Source of the DNA: Sphingomonas gei
GTDB lineage: Bacteria > Pseudomonadota > Alphaproteobacteria > Sphingomonadales > Sphingomonadaceae
Reading direction: 5' to 3'
Assembly: GCF_004792685.1 (NCBI RefSeq)
Contig: NZ_SRXT01000002.1
Location: forward strand, 62,001 to 126,000
DNA length: 64,000 nucleotides
Shown: piece after piece, positions 62,564 through 64,000 of the stretch
Numbering within the stretch: position 1 is the stretch's first letter
Layout of the letters: every line of letters begins with the position of its first letter
Notes under the pieces: generated by a model
Seen by the model: only the letters and a program-made list of their open reading frames with translations
Told to the model about the DNA's origin: nothing
Database searches by the model: none
Translations under genes and position numbers: made by a program

Positions 62564-62961
62564 GCGCGCATGTGAGATTGACCGAAGCGGTCGAGGCATT
62601 GCTGGGATCGCATTCCGGGCTGGGCGTCGTCGTCAACGGCGTGTTCGATTCGCCGCCGCAGCGCGCGGTGCGGCCATTCGCGGTGATCGAGGACGCGGTG
62701 CTGGTCGACTGGAGCACCAAGGACATGATCGGGCGCGAGGGCCGGCTGGCGGTGGCGCTGTTCGAGGCGGGCGAAGACCGCAAGCGGCTGCGCGCGCTCG
62801 CCGACCGGATCGCCGCGGCGATCCCCGAGCTGCCGCGCGAGTTGGGCGAGGGGTGGCGGATCGCCAGCCTGGCCTTCGTGCGCAGCCGGGTCTTTCGCGA
62901 GGGGCCGGGGCTGTGCGCGGCGATGGTCGAGTTCCGGGTGCGGATGCTGCAGGCGAATTGA
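62560..62961 (+). CDS. Tail terminator-like protein (DUF3168, GTA g8-like)
   Basis: 133 residues from an ATG overlapping the previous stop; an ATG at 62551 is an alternative. The sequence VRLTEAVEALLGSHSGLGVVVNGVFDSPPQRAVRPFAVIEDAVLVDWSTKDMIGREGRLAVALFEAGEDRKRLRALADRI matches the DUF3168 family of tail-completion proteins. It caps the tail tube at the head side. Confidence 0.88.
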   Translation: MSAHVRLTEAVEALLGSHSGLGVVVNGVFDSPPQRAVRPFAVIEDAVLVDWSTKDMIGREGRLAVALFEAGEDRKRLRALADRIAAAIPELPRELGEGWRIASLAFVRSRVFREGPGLCAAMVEFRVRMLQAN

Positions 62962-62972
62962 GGAGAAAGAAT

Positions 62973-63380
62973 ATGGCGGCGGAGAAGGGTAGCGCGTTCC
63001 TGCTCAAGGTGGGGAATGGCGGGTCACCGGTGAGCTTCACCACGGTGGCGGGGCTGCGCACGACGCAGCTGAGCGTCAATGGCGAGGCGGTGGTGATCAC
63101 GTCGAAGGATTCGGGCGGGTGGCGCGAATTGCTGTCGGGCGCCGGGGTGCGTTCGGTGAGCGTGTCGGGCGCCGGGGTGTTCACCGGATCGGCGGCGGAA
63201 GGGCGCGTCAAGGCCAATGCGCTGGCGGGGCTGATCGACGAGTATCGGCTGAGCTTCGAGAGCGGCGAGAGCATGACCGGGCGCTTCCTGGTGACTCGGC
63301 TCGATTATGCCGGGGATTTCAATGGCGAGCGGAGCTACACGCTGAGCCTCGAGAGTTCGGGGCCGGTGGTGTCGGCATGA
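62973..63380 (+). CDS. Major tail protein (GTA g9-like)
   Basis: 135 residues with GAGGAGA ribosome site. The beta-rich sequence (GSAFLLKVGNGGSPVSFTTVAGLRTTQLSVNGEAVVITSKDSGGWRELLSGAGVRSVSVSGAGVFTGSA, ending GERSYTLSLESSGPVVSA) matches the TP901-1/phiETA-type major tail tube protein family. It builds the tail tube. Confidence 0.9.
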   Translation: MAAEKGSAFLLKVGNGGSPVSFTTVAGLRTTQLSVNGEAVVITSKDSGGWRELLSGAGVRSVSVSGAGVFTGSAAEGRVKANALAGLIDEYRLSFESGESMTGRFLVTRLDYAGDFNGERSYTLSLESSGPVVSA

Positions 63381-63685
63381 GCGCCAACCCCGTGCGCGGC
63401 GAAGCGGAAGTGCGCATCGCCGGCGAGATCCTGGTGCTGCGGCCGAGCTTTGCGGCGCTGGTCGCGGCGGAGGGCGAGATCGGGCCGTTGTTCGCATTGG
63501 TCGAGCGCGCCGCCGAGGGGCGGCTGGGGCTGGCTGAGATGGTCGCCTTGTTCTGGCATTGCCTGCGCGAACGGCCCGAACGGCTGACGCGGGAGGCTTT
63601 TGCCGAGGGCGTGACGGCGCGCGGGCTGGCGGCGAACACGCCGGCGCTCAAGGCGCTGCTCGGGCAGATATTGGCGGGGCGGTGA
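63377..63685 (+). CDS. Tail assembly protein (GTA g10-like)
   Basis: 102 residues: NPVRGEAEVRIAGEILVLRPSFAALVAAEGEIGPLFALVERAAEGRLGLAEMVALFWHCLRE fits the phage tail-assembly chaperone / gene transfer agent g10 family (TAC). It overlaps the tail-tube gene by four bases. Confidence 0.85.
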   Translation: MSANPVRGEAEVRIAGEILVLRPSFAALVAAEGEIGPLFALVERAAEGRLGLAEMVALFWHCLRERPERLTREAFAEGVTARGLAANTPALKALLGQILAGR

Positions 63686-63873
63686 CGTTCGTTGATGCGG
63701 CCCTGCGCCTGGCAGGTGTGTCCGGGCTCGCGTTCGGCTGGACGCCGGACATTTTCTGGAATGCGACTCCGGCGGAGCTCGGCGCACTGGTGCAGGCGCT
63801 GGTCGGCGAGACGATGGCGCCGCCCGCGGCCTCCGACATCACGCGGCTCAAGGAGCTTTTTCCCGATGGATGA
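63682..63873 (+). CDS. Tail assembly chaperone (GTA g10.1-like)
   Basis: 63 residues from a GTG overlapping the g10-like stop. FVDAALRLAGVSGLAFGWTPDIFWNATPAELGALVQALVGE is the rcc01693-like small chaperone signature (WTPDxFWxATPxEL). A programmed frameshift between the two chaperone genes, common in tail chaperones, is not obvious. Confidence 0.85.
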   Translation: MTFVDAALRLAGVSGLAFGWTPDIFWNATPAELGALVQALVGETMAPPAASDITRLKELFPDG

Positions 63874-64000
63874 AGAGATCGAACGGATGATCGTCAGCGT
63901 GCGGGCGGACACGCGCGGCTTCGCCCGCGACGTGGCGGAGATGCGCGGGCAGATCGAGGGACCGCTGGAAGCCGGCGCCGACCGCGCCGGACGCGCGATC
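63866..64000 (+). CDS. Tail tape-measure protein start (GTA g11-like), cut by window end
   Basis: The ATG at 63866 overlaps the previous gene by eight bases and begins DEEIERMIVSVRADTRGFARDVAEMRGQIEGPLEAGADRAGRAI, the typical start of phage tail tape-measure proteins with alternating helical pattern. Only 45 residues are visible; the rest lies beyond the window. Confidence 0.8.
   Translation, partial: MDEEIERMIVSVRADTRGFARDVAEMRGQIEGPLEAGADRAGRAI

Overview
The window looks like a chromosomal segment of a high-GC alphaproteobacterium of the Sphingomonas type (Sphingomonadaceae). The reasons are gene content: a bacterial alpha-2-macroglobulin next to penicillin-binding protein 1C, a CBP3-type ubiquinol-cytochrome c chaperone followed by YceD, a large TonB receptor paired with an MFS transporter, and a gene-transfer-agent-like head/tail cluster. 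The dense palindromic intergenic repeats also fit sphingomonads. The species cannot be named from sequence reading alone. I saw no rRNA, tRNA or CRISPR array.

Layout. 1-8.9 kb: a partial NfrB-like glycosyltransferase, then the periplasmic A2M/PBP1C pair. 8.9-11.6 kb: envelope and respiratory housekeeping genes (RcnB-like, BamE-like, CBP3-like, YceD, Dabb protein). 11.7-16.4 kb: a TetR regulator divergent from a TonB receptor and MFS transporter, with a perfect inverted repeat in the divergent promoter, then a frameshifted small gene. 16.5-26.4 kb: minus-strand housekeeping genes (prfC, aldose epimerase, cytochrome b561, SDR, pheST, LysE exporter, M20 dipeptidase). 26.4-34.8 kb: a chaperone-usher pilus locus with AT-rich control regions, a receiver-less winged-helix protein, three Csu/SCPU-like subunit candidates, chaperone, usher and tip protein. 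34.8-49.9 kb: SleB hydrolase, tgt, a fusion cupin, HAD phosphatase, CDF transporter, EF-hand protein, queA, PPIase, coaD, ispA, xseB, succinate-semialdehyde dehydrogenase, acyl-CoA ligase, a diguanylate cyclase and a DUF418 membrane protein.

49.9-55.2 kb is a visibly less GC-rich accessory island. It holds a KAP-type P-loop NTPase, an IS1595-family transposase, a winged-helix protein and several very small genes. One of these, a 37-residue Cys-rich ORF with an AGGAGG site, is easily missed. Three copies of a dyad, TAAC(C/T)-N5-GGTTA, occur only in this island as far as I can see. 55.3-64 kb is a head-and-tail cluster in the order of the Rhodobacter GTA (TerS, TerL, portal, g3.5-like, protease, capsid, connectors, tail tube, tail chaperones, start of tape measure). 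It has two non-structural insertions, a SpeE-like methyltransferase and a HEAT-like protein. Long palindromes and a terminator also lie inside the cluster.

The most unusual points are the island dyads and small ORFs, the decorated GTA cluster (including a chromosomal repeat read as coding in the protease N-terminus and a terminator just before the capsid gene), the pilus locus with its winged-helix protein, and the DUF-proline/lysine linker-cupin fusion.
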